A DNA stretch of 64,000 nt, from positions 24,738,735 to 24,802,734 of the forward strand of contig NC_057769.1 of NCBI RefSeq assembly GCF_010389155.1, in the 5' to 3' direction. Position 1 is the stretch's first letter. Each line of letters begins with the position of its first letter. The notes beneath the pieces are model-generated. The model was not told the DNA's origin. It was given only the letters and a program-made list of their open reading frames with translations, and ran no database searches. Below are positions 32,018 to 43,374 of this stretch, piece after piece. The stretch is from Erigeron canadensis (taxonomy: Eukaryota > Streptophyta > Magnoliopsida > Asterales > Asteraceae). A program made the position numbers and the translations under genes.

Positions 32018-33143
32018 TGATCGATGTCGTTGGACCAATCAAATATATACACTAAATACCTATAACTAGTATGGGTAAGTCGAGTATCGTATCCACAGGG
32101 AATCAAGGAAAAGTGTTAAACAAGTTTACAAAATTGATTAAACTAGACATAAACTTAAAATTGATTGATGGATTGGTTTGATTAACAACTAAAAGTGATT
32201 AAAGACTTAACAAAATAACTCAATTAAACAAAGTAGACCATTCTCATGCTTCAAATTATGTTTTCAAATATGTAATCTGACTTATACTCATTGGAAATCA
32301 CATAGACATGATTCGTTATAACGTTTGGATTGAATGAATTCAAGAACTAGACTAATCGGTTGTGATGATTCACGATAACGAAAACCGGGAATTGACACAA
32401 CTAGACTTCTAATTCATTAAAATAAACTATAAGTTCATAAGAGATTCATTCAATAATCAATGATCAATTAACAAGTTAAAACCAAATGATAGATGAATTT
32501 CATTCAAGTCATGAACAATAATCATTCAAACAATCCAAACAACATTAGATGTAAAAGACTAATAAAGAATTAAACATCTAATCCAACATGAGTATAAGAA
32601 AGATTGAACATAAATGTCTTACATAATTGTTCACATGAGAATGATCAATAGAAAACCTAGCCTATCATCTTCATCATTGAATCTTCTATTTGAATTGTCA
32701 TCTTCATGAATTCGTGAATTGATGATGATATTGGGGTCTTCTTTTTGTTAGGAACTGCTATTGTGAGTGAAAAATATGAATGGTAACTCCCAAAATCGTA
32801 TTGTGAATGGAATATAACTGAATTTTAATTAAAACCACAAAAATCGGATTTCTGATCAGCACCTGGCATAACCTACGCACCTCCTGGGCGTAAGGTACGC
32901 CCTTCTGACTTTTGCCTGGCGTAACCTACGCTGAAAGGGACCGTAGGTTACGGCCTTTGTTTCTTCATCATTCCAGATTTTTGCTTCTTGGTTCCTTGAC
33001 TCGTTTCTTCATTCAACTAGCTCCATTTCACCGCCTAGTGCCTGAAACACTTAACAAACATAAAGGTATCCCTAATCGTCTATTAAGCTTCACAAAACAA
33101 GCCGGTTTTACCTCTTAAAATTATGCATTCTAGGCGTTTATCA
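32018..33143 (-). repeat. 5' LTR of the Athila-like element
   Basis: This is the promoter-side LTR (1126 bp) for the minus-strand coding region. It carries the same GGCGTAACCTACGC-type motifs (32871-32955) as the other LTR, with a few substitutions in them. Confidence 0.93.
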
Positions 33144-33148
33144 CAAAA

Positions 33149-33500
33149 CACAAACCCATAGAATCTATATACAAAATCAAATATGATTTTACACATATAA
33201 TTACAAAAACAGAAATCTTTATAATCTCTATACATAATCAAATAGGATTTTGAACAAAGTTACAAAACACAAATCTGTAGAATCTATATACAAAATCAAA
33301 TATGATTTTACACATACAGTTACAAAAACAGAAATCTCTATAATCTCTATACATAATCAAATATGATTATGAACAAAGTTACAAAACACAAATCTATAGA
33401 ATCTATATACAAAATCAAATATGATTTTACATACAGTTAGAAAAACATAAACCTCTATATACATAATCAAATATGATTATGAACATAAAAGTAAACAATA
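33149..33500. repeat. third palindrome field, ~115-bp tandem units
   Basis: About three tandem units contain ACAAAATCAAATATGATTTTAC followed by CATAATCAAATATGATTATG. They continue the palindrome field cut by the retrotransposon. From 33500 to 33930 the sequence is AT-rich with a few ATCAAATGTGAT-type variants, then the right terminal tracts begin. Confidence 0.8.
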
Positions 33501-34289
33501 ACTGATAACAAATTGTATTTGATGTTACTCATAAATTTCCACAAAAACAAATGGAGTATATATCCACAAACCTATACACCAAAAAATTTAATTCTTAATC
33601 ATAAGTTTATTAAATCATATTATCAAACATTAATTTAGACATTTTATTAAACACCTTATGCAATACTCAATCAAATGTGATTTGATATTAAATCATATAT
33701 AATAAACTTTGGTTTAGATATTTTATCAAACACCTTGTATGCAATATTGTACCAAACAAAAAAGTCAATTGAATAACTAATAAAATTTAACAAGCTCAAA
33801 TGTTAGAATAGATATAATCACACATTATCAAATTACATTTGATTATTACCTGAGAAAATTCGAATTTACATAACAAAAAGTAGTAATATTCGTATTCAAT
33901 ACATCATTCATTGTTATTAACATCTTCAAAATCAATTGATGATGAATGATGGAGATGATGACGAAGAAAAAGGCAACATGGCTGTGCCACTGAAGGTGGT
34001 GGTGGTGGCCGCAGGACGCCGAAGGAGGGAGAGAGAGAGAGAGAGAGAGAATTGATGTGTGTGTTTTACTGTGTGTGTTTTACTGTGTGTGTGTTTTGGA
34101 TCTGAGAAGACGAAGAGTGAGAGGGAGGAGTGGTTTCTTTTTATGTGCAATTTTACTAGAATACCCTTCCTTATGTATTTTTTCATAGAATTTTGACCAT
34201 AGATGATAGTTGATCCAAGGGCTGAGATGTGACCCTTGGAGTTCACCACTTTTTAAGGATTCTCATGAATACAACTCATATATATATAT

Positions 34290-36134
34290 GAGTTAATACT
34301 TAAGTTATAAACATAGAATATTTTAGGTACTAAATATGCATATACATACAAGGTTATTTATACTTTTTTTTTATATTAGAATGGCATAGCTTATATTACT
34401 AAAGATTGACTAGCAAGACACTAGTGACCGTAAATGATATAGTACAAATGCAAGAATAAGAGTCAAAGCCAATAAATAAACACTAAATGAAATTTAGAAG
34501 ATAAAGAGTAAATCCTCCTGACTTTTTTTCATCCACACAAAGGGTTTATATTGTGCTCTAGAAGAGTAGAAGTAACATAAAAAAAATTTAATTTTACTCT
34601 TAATTCTTAAATGTATGATTCTGTTAGTGATCTATTCTTGATTAGTTATTATTATTTTTTATTTAATGATGATATCTTGGTGATTTTATTTAGAATCTCA
34701 TTTGATTAGAAATTTTTTTATTTGTAAATCCCTGATTTGATATAAGGTTTTATTAGATTAGAATAATAAATAAATAAGAAATATAACATTTTTATTGTTA
34801 TAACGTTCAATTATAAAAAAGAAATTTTTGTTTATATAATTGGATTTCTAAGAGTTCGGACATTTTTTTTCCAGGCTCAGACTAGGCACCTGAATTCTTA
34901 CTTCCGCTACTGGTTATTACCTATAAAAAAATATATTAAAAGTGAAGGTGCATCGTATAATGGTGGTCACATATGTAGCAATTGACATTTTATAATGTTA
35001 TACCATATGCGACTCACATTGTTAATCTTTGAAGTATACATATATTTTTGCTTTTTCAAAAGAAAAACTATTTAACTTAATGTATTAAATGACTGAATAT
35101 AGTTAATTATGTTTAAGATAATTTTGGAAGCTAGAATAAAACCAACTAATGGCATGAGTGATTATCAACAAAAGTTAACAGTACGTCATGGTAATACTAA
35201 CTAGATTATTATCTGCGTAATACAGGGGAAACATATATAATTAATGTAAATTTGTATAATATTATAAGTTGACAAATATTTAACAAGGTAAGAATTAAAA
35301 CACTAAAAAACATAAAGTTACATTAGTGGTCGTTTAGATTTCGGTTAACAGTGACCAGACAGCTGAAAAATGAATACATCATTTATTAGGGTCATGCTAA
35401 GTAAAGTTTTCGTTTCTTTGGATGTCTTTCATTCATCCGGATATGTTTCCATTGTCATTGTATTTGTGTTTTAACGTTTTGCTCAAATATTTTAGTTATC
35501 CACTAAAGTTATCAACTAATTTAATTATCAATCTATATATCGTATTTTTTGTTAATTTAACTTAAAATTATGCATAATATCATTGCAATTTTCATATAAG
35601 TATTTTTTTGATATATGATTGTAATAACTTAATATACACTCTATATTTGTTTTTTAGTTTTTATTAAGAAGACTGCTTTGACATCCGATCCGGTTATCAA
35701 AACATTGGTTTAAAAATAATAAAAATATTAATAATATAAAACAAAATACTTATAACCAAACTTTAATATGTTATATGAAAAAAAAAATCCTATACAAAAT
35801 ATAATTTAATAAAAACTTATTACATTAAAAAATAAAATTTTATTGTAAAAAAATCAAAAAATAACTTAAAAGATGAAAATGATGGAACATATAAAAATAT
35901 AAGTTTCCATAACTATATCATTAATTATTAATGTATACAAACTTAAATAAGAAAATAATAATAATTTAAATTTATTAAAATAATATTAAATCTAAAAAAT
36001 TTTAAAAAAGTATATGACATCATCATTTGATCTAATAAATCTAATCAAAAGTTGAGCTTCATATAAAGATCCATACTTTTCCAATCATGAATTAAAGTTT
36101 ATCTATTATATATATTTAGAGATCATCATTAAAC
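34290..36134. other. AT-rich intergenic, no gene
   Basis: No coding region is seen. A CTAG at 35201-35204 read on the minus strand, preceded by a GC-containing segment (CCCCTGTATTACGCAG), is a possible Helitron 3' terminus. About 40 bases near 34945 (GGTGCATCGTATAATGGTGG) recur in altered form near 45044. Confidence 0.5.
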
Positions 36135-36199
36135 ATTGTCTGAAGCTAAAATCTCGTGGGATTGTGTTTCACCAACTCTTTTTGAATTTGGAAAGGTAT

Positions 36200-37697
36200 T
36201 GATATGTCCATTTATATGCATATTCCCATATCGTTTCTAAGTTGTTTTAAGCTTAATTGTATGCAAATTATATGTATATTTGATGCTTTGATGGTGTTGT
36301 TAGTGATTTCAAGCTTAGAACAGGTAAAATGGTTAGAAACAGCTTTCGGAGGACTAGAAGATGCACTAGGATGGTTCGTGGATGCATACGAGTAAAGACG
36401 AAATGAAAACTACAAGTTTTGGCTGAAAACAGGTCAGGTGCGTCGCACCTGGTATAGTGGTGCGGAGCATTTTCTCATCAGAAACTTAGAAGTTGTTGAA
36501 AAGCAGGGAGGTGCGACGCACCAACCCTGTGGTGCGTCACATATCAGGCAGAATTATTTTTTGGAAACAAGGCCAGGTGCGCCGCACTTGAAGCTTGGTG
36601 CGTCGCACCTGTAGGTCAGTTTGTGAAGACTCTTCGCAAACTCTATAAATACAAGACCATAACCCTCCCATTCGATACACAATCACTTCTAGTCGATTTT
36701 AGGGTTCTCTGGGGCTATTCTCAACAGCTTTTTCGTCCATCAAGGTCTAAGGGTTGTTCGTGAGCTTCAAGGCATTCGGTTGTCGATTTTCTTAGCGTTT
36801 ACTTGTTTTCTACACATTGGTACAATATGTTCTTCTATATTTTTACTCTTTGTGCTTTGTTTTTGATTATGAGTAGCTAAATAATTCGTCATCCACTGAC
36901 ATGAAGTGATACATTGAATAATGGTTGCATAAATCTTTTGAACTCAAGTTGATTTGATTTAACGTGTATCGTAATCTTAGCTTATTAATTCTTTGATATT
37001 TAACTCTTAATTGCGGATAGTTTTTGCATAATCTCAGTGGTAACTAGGTTGTGTAGAAGTTATTTTGATTGCTTGGTTAGAAGCAATTGTTTCTATGACG
37101 GGTACGGTAGAAAGTAATTAATAGTTAATAATGGTTAACGGGTTAATGGTTGGGTACAATCAATAGACACAATTGTTATCTAAATAACCAAAACAATTAG
37201 TTGGCTAGGAAAGTTATGAAAGGCGTCTTGGGGTACCGGTCTTAGTAATGGAACTAGCTAATTGAGGGAATTGAATAAAGTAACGAACTTGACGGGTACG
37301 GTGTGAGTCTTTGTTTAGTTCTCGGTTATAAAATCAACATAATTGAATTGGTTCTTTAAATATATGCAACCTAAATAATGTGTATCATGGAGTCGAAGTG
37401 GATGATCTTCTCATCCTATTTGATTTAAAACAATTTTCTTTTCGATAAATTCTACGGAATTTCTAACTCTTTCAATCAACTAACTTTCAATTTTAAAATC
37501 AAGATGACGTGGTGTCTTTAAAAACCAAACTCTTTCTAAATTACTTAAAATTCACTAGCTCTTATTAGTCTCCGTGGAACGAACCTTTACTTATTTTAAT
37601 CTATATTACATACGAACAGGTCCACTGCCCGATTGTGTGTGGTATTCGATTCGGAGTATTTATAAGGATTTTAATTTAACTAGATTTTCACACATCA
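36200..37697 (+). mobile_element. solo LTR, 5-bp TSD
   Basis: The 1498-bp insert begins TGATATG and ends CACACATCA, and is flanked by GGTAT at 36195-36199 and 37698-37702. Copy A has the single unoccupied GGTAT at the exon 2 donor (11679-11683). No internal retrotransposon sequence remains, as after LTR-LTR recombination. A TATA-like CTATAAATA lies near 36640. Four GC-rich palindromic motifs of the AGGTGCGTCGCACCT type lie upstream of it (about 36436-36611). Near the 3' end, TCTCCGTGGAACGAAC resembles a motif common in Ty3/gypsy LTRs. Confidence 0.88.
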
Positions 37698-37904
37698 GGT
37701 ATTCACATTATTTATGTTGTTGAAAGATTATTCGAGATGTGGCGATTGAGACACTTTGACATATCAAATTGGTCGATATGGGGTGTGTTTATTTTGAAAT
37801 GGAAAATGAAAAAGTTGCTGAAAAGGGAAGAAGTTTAGTTGAAAAATTAAGGCCCCACTCTAAGTTAAAAACTGAGCATTGAATGGTATGGAAGAATGAA
37901 ATTT

Positions 37905-38707
37905 CATATCTGACTTAGGGATCATTCTTTTGATTATTTAACACATCTTGAGTTAAGTTTTTTGTAACAATTGTAGAGAACTACCAACTGAACATCTAAC
38001 TTCACTTTGAAAAGTGACACTTTAGGACTGTGATTTACTCGAGAGTTACTACTCTCCACATAGTGTTTAGAGGTTGAAGATATTATTCCTTTATTTCACT
38101 TAGAAAATTGTTCCTATATTTTCCTTTCCTTTTATTTTCTTTTTCTTTCATTTTTTTCCCTTTATTTTCCTTTCCTTTCCTTTTCTTTAGTTGGTACGGA
38201 TGGCCTTGAAATTATTCCCTCCATTATTTTCCTTTCCTTTTCTTTGGGGGAAAGAAGGTTCCTAGTTGGCCTGGGGATCCTTCTTTTGATCACTTAACAC
38301 ATCTTGAGTTAAGTTTTCATAACAACTGTGGAGAATTACCAACACTTAAACATCTAACTTCACTAAGACAAGTGACAGTTAGGGATTATGATTCGCTAGA
38401 GAGCTATTGCTTTCCAGATAGTGTTGAGAGGTTGGTTATAGAGTATTGTTCATAATTGACATCATTGAGCTTCTCTAAACTGGAGGACAATCTCCCATCA
38501 TCATCATCATCCTCCTCTAATTTGAAGTATCTTTGTGTCACACATTGTAACAGTATAAAGTCAATTTTTCAAGAGCATTGGCAAAGTCTCGCATCTCTAA
38601 AAGACATGTGGATAGAAAAATGTCGAAGTATGGAGGATTCATTTCTATCATGTGGGTTGTGGCCTCCTCATTCGAAGGAATTTCTCGATAAGATGTATAA
38701 TGGATGA
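37905..38707 (+). pseudogene. LRR-like (NLR-type) fragment, duplicated
   Basis: Translation from about 38276 gives SFDHLTHLELSFHNNCGELP, LKHLTSLRQVTVRDYDSLES and SVERLVIEYCS, then a stop, then SLSFSKLEDNLP, SSNLKYLCVTHCNSIKSIF and SLASLKDMWIEKC. This is leucine-rich-repeat spacing like that of plant NLR proteins. An older, more decayed copy of the first part lies 355 bp upstream (37920-38075). A pyrimidine-rich stretch (about 38100-38250, TTTCCTTTCC repeats) separates them. No NB-ARC domain is present. Confidence 0.65.
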
Positions 38708-39548
38708 CTACCTCCAAACTCAAGAGCTCAATCTCCAAATTAATTCTGTTATGTTTTATCGCTGGTATGGATACTGATAAGACGTCTAATGGACGCGACA
38801 TAAACATTCCATAAGAATTTTTTCATAGGTGTTTAATGACTTGCGAGGTGTAGTGCCACAATAGGATCTAAAGACTTATTTAATCATCTATTTAATCTCT
38901 TAAAGTCAAAATGTATCATTTCGAGGAAGGTTGAGAGTTTTTAATCTTAATACCATCTCTTTGTAAAGAACTAAAATCAACGTGAATATCTTTTAAGTGT
39001 TCTGTTTGGTTTGAAACTCGTTTCTACGAAACGGATTTCAGAGTAATGGTATTCGTGTTGGTGATCCTAAAGATTTGATTTCTAGTGATGTGTTAGTTGT
39101 TAAGAAAAAGAATGTCAAGGAAAGTATTATTAGTAGTACTAGTAACAATTTAAGAAGACTTTCTTTGTGTAATATTAATAATAATAGTAATGGGAAGGTG
39201 TGGGGGTCAAGTGAAAAGTAGGAGGTTAAGTTTAGATTATTCTTTTAGGAAAGGGTGGGACCGGAGTCCGGTGCTTACTGCTACAAGTAAGCACACGAGG
39301 TTTGGTTTTGAAATTAATGGCGGGTTTGGGGCGAAAGTCATGGAGCCCTCTTCTCCGGTTTGTCATACCCCGGTATGTTATAAGATTTTATATTCTCTTA
39401 ACAATGTGTTGATGTTATGCTATGTTTGGTTGTGGTTATTGTACTTTTGATTTGGTTTGTTTACTGGTTATGTTTCATAGAGCACAATGTATTTAACTTA
39501 TGTTTCATTAATCATTACAGTGAAAACTATGTAGCTCATTAATACTAG

Positions 39549-39617
39549 TTTGCTACATTGCTGCATGTATACACCAGGCAGAGAAAAAGAGGTGTATACA
39601 TGCAACAATGTAGCAAA
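39549..39617. repeat. 27-bp inverted repeat at a deletion junction
   Basis: Arms at 39549-39575 and 39591-39617 are inverted copies with one mismatch around a 15-bp spacer. They sit exactly where intron 1 sequence jumps to intron 3 sequence in the DUF936 pseudogene. Confidence 0.9.
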
Positions 39618-40932
39618 ACTTCATAGGCTTCTTTTAAAAGAATGATTCATATAGCGTTTTTAATTGAACTCTCAATAATTCTTAGTTATTATTTTTGTTT
39701 TATTTTATGCAGTGTATTTTCAGAAATCTGTAAACTTGCTGAGACCTCTAGAAAACCTCTTGTTGAACAATTCTTGAATTTCTATCAGAAGCTTCATAAA
39801 TCAACTTGTATAGTCAACACCTTATTTGACTCAAATGTAATCGTAGTAATAGTGCAATGTGGGTACAAGCTGCATTAGAAGAATATCCAAGTTCAGAGAA
39901 ATAAGGCGTTGACTATACAAGTTGATTGTTGCAAAGTTCACTTTGTTTACAATGGAAGAAAATTGAAAGAATATACATGGTGATGGAAATTACCATCTTG
40001 TTCTAAAAAACACTTCAGAGAAAATCCAAGTTGAGAATCGGGTATTGGAAAACAAGAAAAGCCCGAGAACCAACGAATTTGTTACTTCACGAGTGAGACG
40101 TGCTAACGTAGGTGAGAAACTGATTTCTGTATCACAAAAATGGTTTTTGGATTACTTAGAGGATTCTTTGGACAAAGAAATGGCTCGATGATTCATCAGT
40201 TTGTGGGGATGAAAAGGTGGAAAACTTGAAGAAGAAATTGTATCGGTTTTTGCTTGATCATGTTCATGTTCAGAAAGCAGCCAAGTAATTTAAAACACAA
40301 GACTACTGACTAAAGATTTTAAATTGTAGGTCATGATTAGCGCTGATGTGAAGATATGTCATTTCACACCCATCAAAGCATTGTTAGGGCTTCGAGATTG
40401 TAATTCTAACCAAAACTGATGGAAAGATATGTAGGGAAGACGCGATGAATGCTGGCTTTTGTTTTCAAAAGGTATGAAACCAAGTTCCTCTTTTGACCAC
40501 TAGAATGGTAGAAATATTTTTGTGTTTATTTCCGTTTCATCTTGGCAGTGAATCAATTTTAATGATTTAAGCTTTTGATCTTATACTGATTGCTTCAAGA
40601 TTCATTAGCAATTTGTAGCTAGACAAGTCAAAACTGGACTAAACTAGTTCATCTAGCATTTCATTGTTCCAATGTTGGTTCAGAGATCCAAATCTATGAC
40701 CTTGTGGTCACAGATGAGTATGGTTTGTGATCTTTTTCCCATGGGCAGTTCATAACTAAAAAAGTCCAAAAGTTGAGCATAGTACAACTAGTAATTCTTT
40801 ATACACATACATTCTTTGATTTTACACAAGTATTGCTTTCAGTGAGTCGACTATCACCCTATTGTCACAAATAGTAACATAAATGGGAAACAACATCAAA
40901 AGGAAGCTCAAAAACCGAGTAGCAGTGTTATG

Positions 40933-43374
40933 CTATTTTTCAAGTAATAAGGTATGCAAAGATGGAGTTGTAGATGGTGAATATGGTCTTGATGTCTTTG
41001 TTTTAGCCCTTGAGCTGGCAGACCTGGCCATTGCTTTCATTCCTCTGCAGTATTGCATGTGGCTATGAAGCTTCTCGGGATTGAACTGCCTCCCGCACTG
41101 CCTGCATTAACCATACAAAACCATGGGTCGATAAACTAAGTTATAGGTTTTCAAGCATATGCTACAACATCTATATGTGGTTCTCATAGTTACAGCAAGT
41201 GTGACTGTATTGTTCAGAAAGAAAGCTTTGAAGGAATAACAAAGAATGCTTTGACTTTTCCAAGTCAAACTTCTTGTATCAATTCCTTAGTTATAGTTTA
41301 TTTCCCTAGTTTAGCACCATGTCCATATTCCATTTACATAATCTAAGTAAAAATGAATGAGTTTGTCTGACTTTTTTAGAAGTTAAAAGTTAAGATAACT
41401 TTATGCTAACCGGAAAATCAAAACATGCATCTTTGACCTTCGAAGTCAATCTGCAATATGGAAAACAATAATTGAACTTACGAGCATTTCGGGCCATTAA
41501 AAGGCTTATGAGCTGCTGGAAATGTTTTGACATTATTTGAGTCATCCTTCTCCTTCTTACTCTTGTTCTTGTTAAATCTACTCTCCCCATCAAAGCTTTT
41601 CTCGTATTCTTTGAACGTCTGTTCTTTGCACAACTGACGACCCGTGTTATTTTCTTTACAATTTACCGTAGAAAAAATTCTACTACTATGTCGTTTACTA
41701 TTCACTACCACCGCATTTTCATGTGTGCTAGTAGTCCCACAAGTGATCCAATTCCGTAACATGGATGATGCTCGATTAGATTTTCTAAACGACGTAGTTG
41801 GTGATGGAGAAACTTTGAAACAACTTGTTACACTTTCACGAATACCACTTTTCTTGTTCTTATTATTATTTTCATTGTAATCATTCGCGTTCTTATTCAA
41901 CAACCTTTCCTTCAAGGAATTATTCTCATTTTTGTCCTGTAGGTTTTGTACAACTTCTTCGTCTTTGTATTCGTCTTGATTCTTTATTGTGTCCTCTGTT
42001 TCCACATTGGAGCCAAACGAGGATTCTTCGATGTTAGTTGAAGTATTCGTTGAGAAATCTAGAGAATATTCTTTTCTTGTTGAAGGGTATTTTTGATCAT
42101 TTGTAATGACTTCATATGGTGACGAACTTTTTGGCTCAAAGTCTTCATTCACATTGTTTGATGTTGTTTTGGATATTTGTGATCCTTTAAGAACATATTC
42201 GTTGTCACAAATTGGGGTTATGAGGTCTTCATCCAATATGTCTTGCCAAATATATCCTCCTTTGTACTTTCTATAATGTATTTAAAAGAGAAAACATGAA
42301 CTTTAAATTAGTCATATCTATGAATCAAAATAAATTATTTTTGTTCAAAATAAATTATTTTTGTTTCTGACAAACTTTATATGTGCTAAACAATAGTTTT
42401 ATACTTTTTGAATACTTTGATTCGTTAAAAATTGAAAGTGAACATTTATTTCGTGATAAGTAAAGTTAGTAAGAGAGTATTTGTGATTGTGTTTTGAGCT
42501 GATTATTGCATTATTGCATTTGCTTGCATAGTATAAATAATGAGAAAATTAAATGTGTTTAACAAAATAAGTGATTATCTGCGTAATAAACGCAATCGCA
42601 AAGGCCCAATATGTACATTTGCAAATGAAGGGAGGATAAAGAGTACATATTAAGAATTGCAATGTATTTTTTCCTAGAAAGCACCAAAATGAACAACGAG
42701 TTGAACTTTCTTCTATTAAAGTGAAAACCTTTTGTTACTCTTGTTGACTTGTTGTCAAACTAGATGTAGTAAAAATAATTTCAGTTTATGTGACATTTAA
42801 ATTATAATCGATTTGCATAGAAACCGAAGACCAACCTCTTGTATGACCAAGCGAATTTTTGTGGCATGTCCTCTCCTCGTAGTTTAGATAGCCATCTCTT
42901 AACATCTACAAGGCACAAAAAAGGTACAATAAGTTGAAGTTATCAAGTCATGTGTGTACGTTCATAACATAAAATTAGATGGATCTAGTTATCTTAGTCG
43001 CTCTCGAAAATCACACATCACGGAAGACCTAGATCCATCTAACGTGTAATTAACGCGCGCGTTCATAATGTAAAACTTTGGGGTTGGTTTCAATTTTGTT
43101 GATCTAGTGATAAAAACGATATGTATATAAGTTGTAAATACATAATTATGTACAACACAAGACACATGCATCTTAGTTATTGATTCATTGTTGTGCTAAC
43201 AAATTACCGACCTTTTAAGTGAACACCATTATGTGAACGATGATGAATACGAATGAGATGAGGGTGTTCGATACGTCCATTATGACAAAGATAATAGACA
43301 ATATGAACTCTCCTCACTTGACAACCATTGTTGTTGCTTACAACACCATTGTTAGCGACTTGTGCCTCTATCAT
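40933..43374 (-). CDS. SOK-like: SOSEKI (DUF966) polarity protein, 396 aa
   Basis: Four exons join in frame on the minus strand: 43374-43212, 42905-42836, 42270-41482 and 41101-40933 (TAG), all GT-AG. Residues about 20-110 form the SOSEKI DIX-like domain ([20 protein letters not shown], then [20 protein letters not shown] and [17 protein letters not shown] to EYVLKGS). The middle is low-complexity and Asn/Lys-rich. The C-terminus has a C2HC zinc finger, C340-x2-C343-x11-H355-x3-C359, within [20 protein letters not shown] proteins polymerise through this domain at polar cell corners or edges in land plants. The start chosen lies just after a TTTGTTACAG acceptor, so a 5' UTR intron is likely; the N-terminus is short for the family. 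It is the open counterpart of the pseudogene at 13779-17158. Confidence 0.92.

Larger units (their letters stand above)
24495..33143 (-). mobile_element. Athila-like Ty3/gypsy LTR retrotransposon, complete but degenerate
   Basis: The 8.65-kb element has LTRs at 24495-25622 and 32018-33143, each beginning TGAT and ending ATCA, and a 5-bp target duplication CAAAA at 24490-24494 and 33144-33148. The coding order on the minus strand is gag, protease, reverse transcriptase, RNase H, integrase, which defines Ty3/gypsy. The RT wording (WVSPTQTVPKKAG, GWRVCINYRKLN) and the primer site match the Athila/Tat branch. Only about 0.9 kb separates the integrase break from the 3' LTR, so there is no envelope-like gene. 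The LTRs differ at about a dozen positions plus two single-base indels by eye, so insertion was recent. Confidence 0.92.
20008..34277. mobile_element. large palindrome-rich composite element bounded by (TA)n
   Basis: The left end starts after (TA)n at 19993-20007 and the right end stops at (TA)n around 34279-34289. The two ends resemble each other in inverted orientation. From outside in, each has a segment on 'ACCAAATCCTAGCC / GGGTCACATCTCAGCC', then CA repeats, CT repeats and CCACCACC tracts (20150-20270 left; 33990-34100 right). Removing the retrotransposon at 24495-33143 leaves about 5.6 kb without coding capacity, made almost entirely of palindromes. I read it as one non-autonomous foldback-type element later hit by an Athila-like insertion. 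The boundaries and unity of the element are inferred. Confidence 0.5.
36135..40290 (+). pseudogene. DUF936 pseudogene, copy B, reordered
   Basis: Pieces of the gene at 8893-13074 appear out of order. The end of exon 2 (36135-36196) is split by a solo LTR from the start of intron 2 (37698-37841). The second half of exon 1 and the start of intron 1 come later (39000-39548). The end of intron 3 and a damaged exon 4 follow (39619-40290). The first ~290 bp of exon 1, most of intron 1 and exon 3 are missing. Exon 4 carries an inverted-copy insertion (near 39899), a stop in place of a coding stretch and an internal deletion near 40180. An LRR-like fragment lies between the pieces. It cannot encode a DUF936 protein. 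Confidence 0.9.

Noticed and set aside
24495..33143. Intact, active retrotransposon
   Set aside because: Two frameshifting duplications, a premature stop in integrase and a one-base shift after it break the polyprotein.
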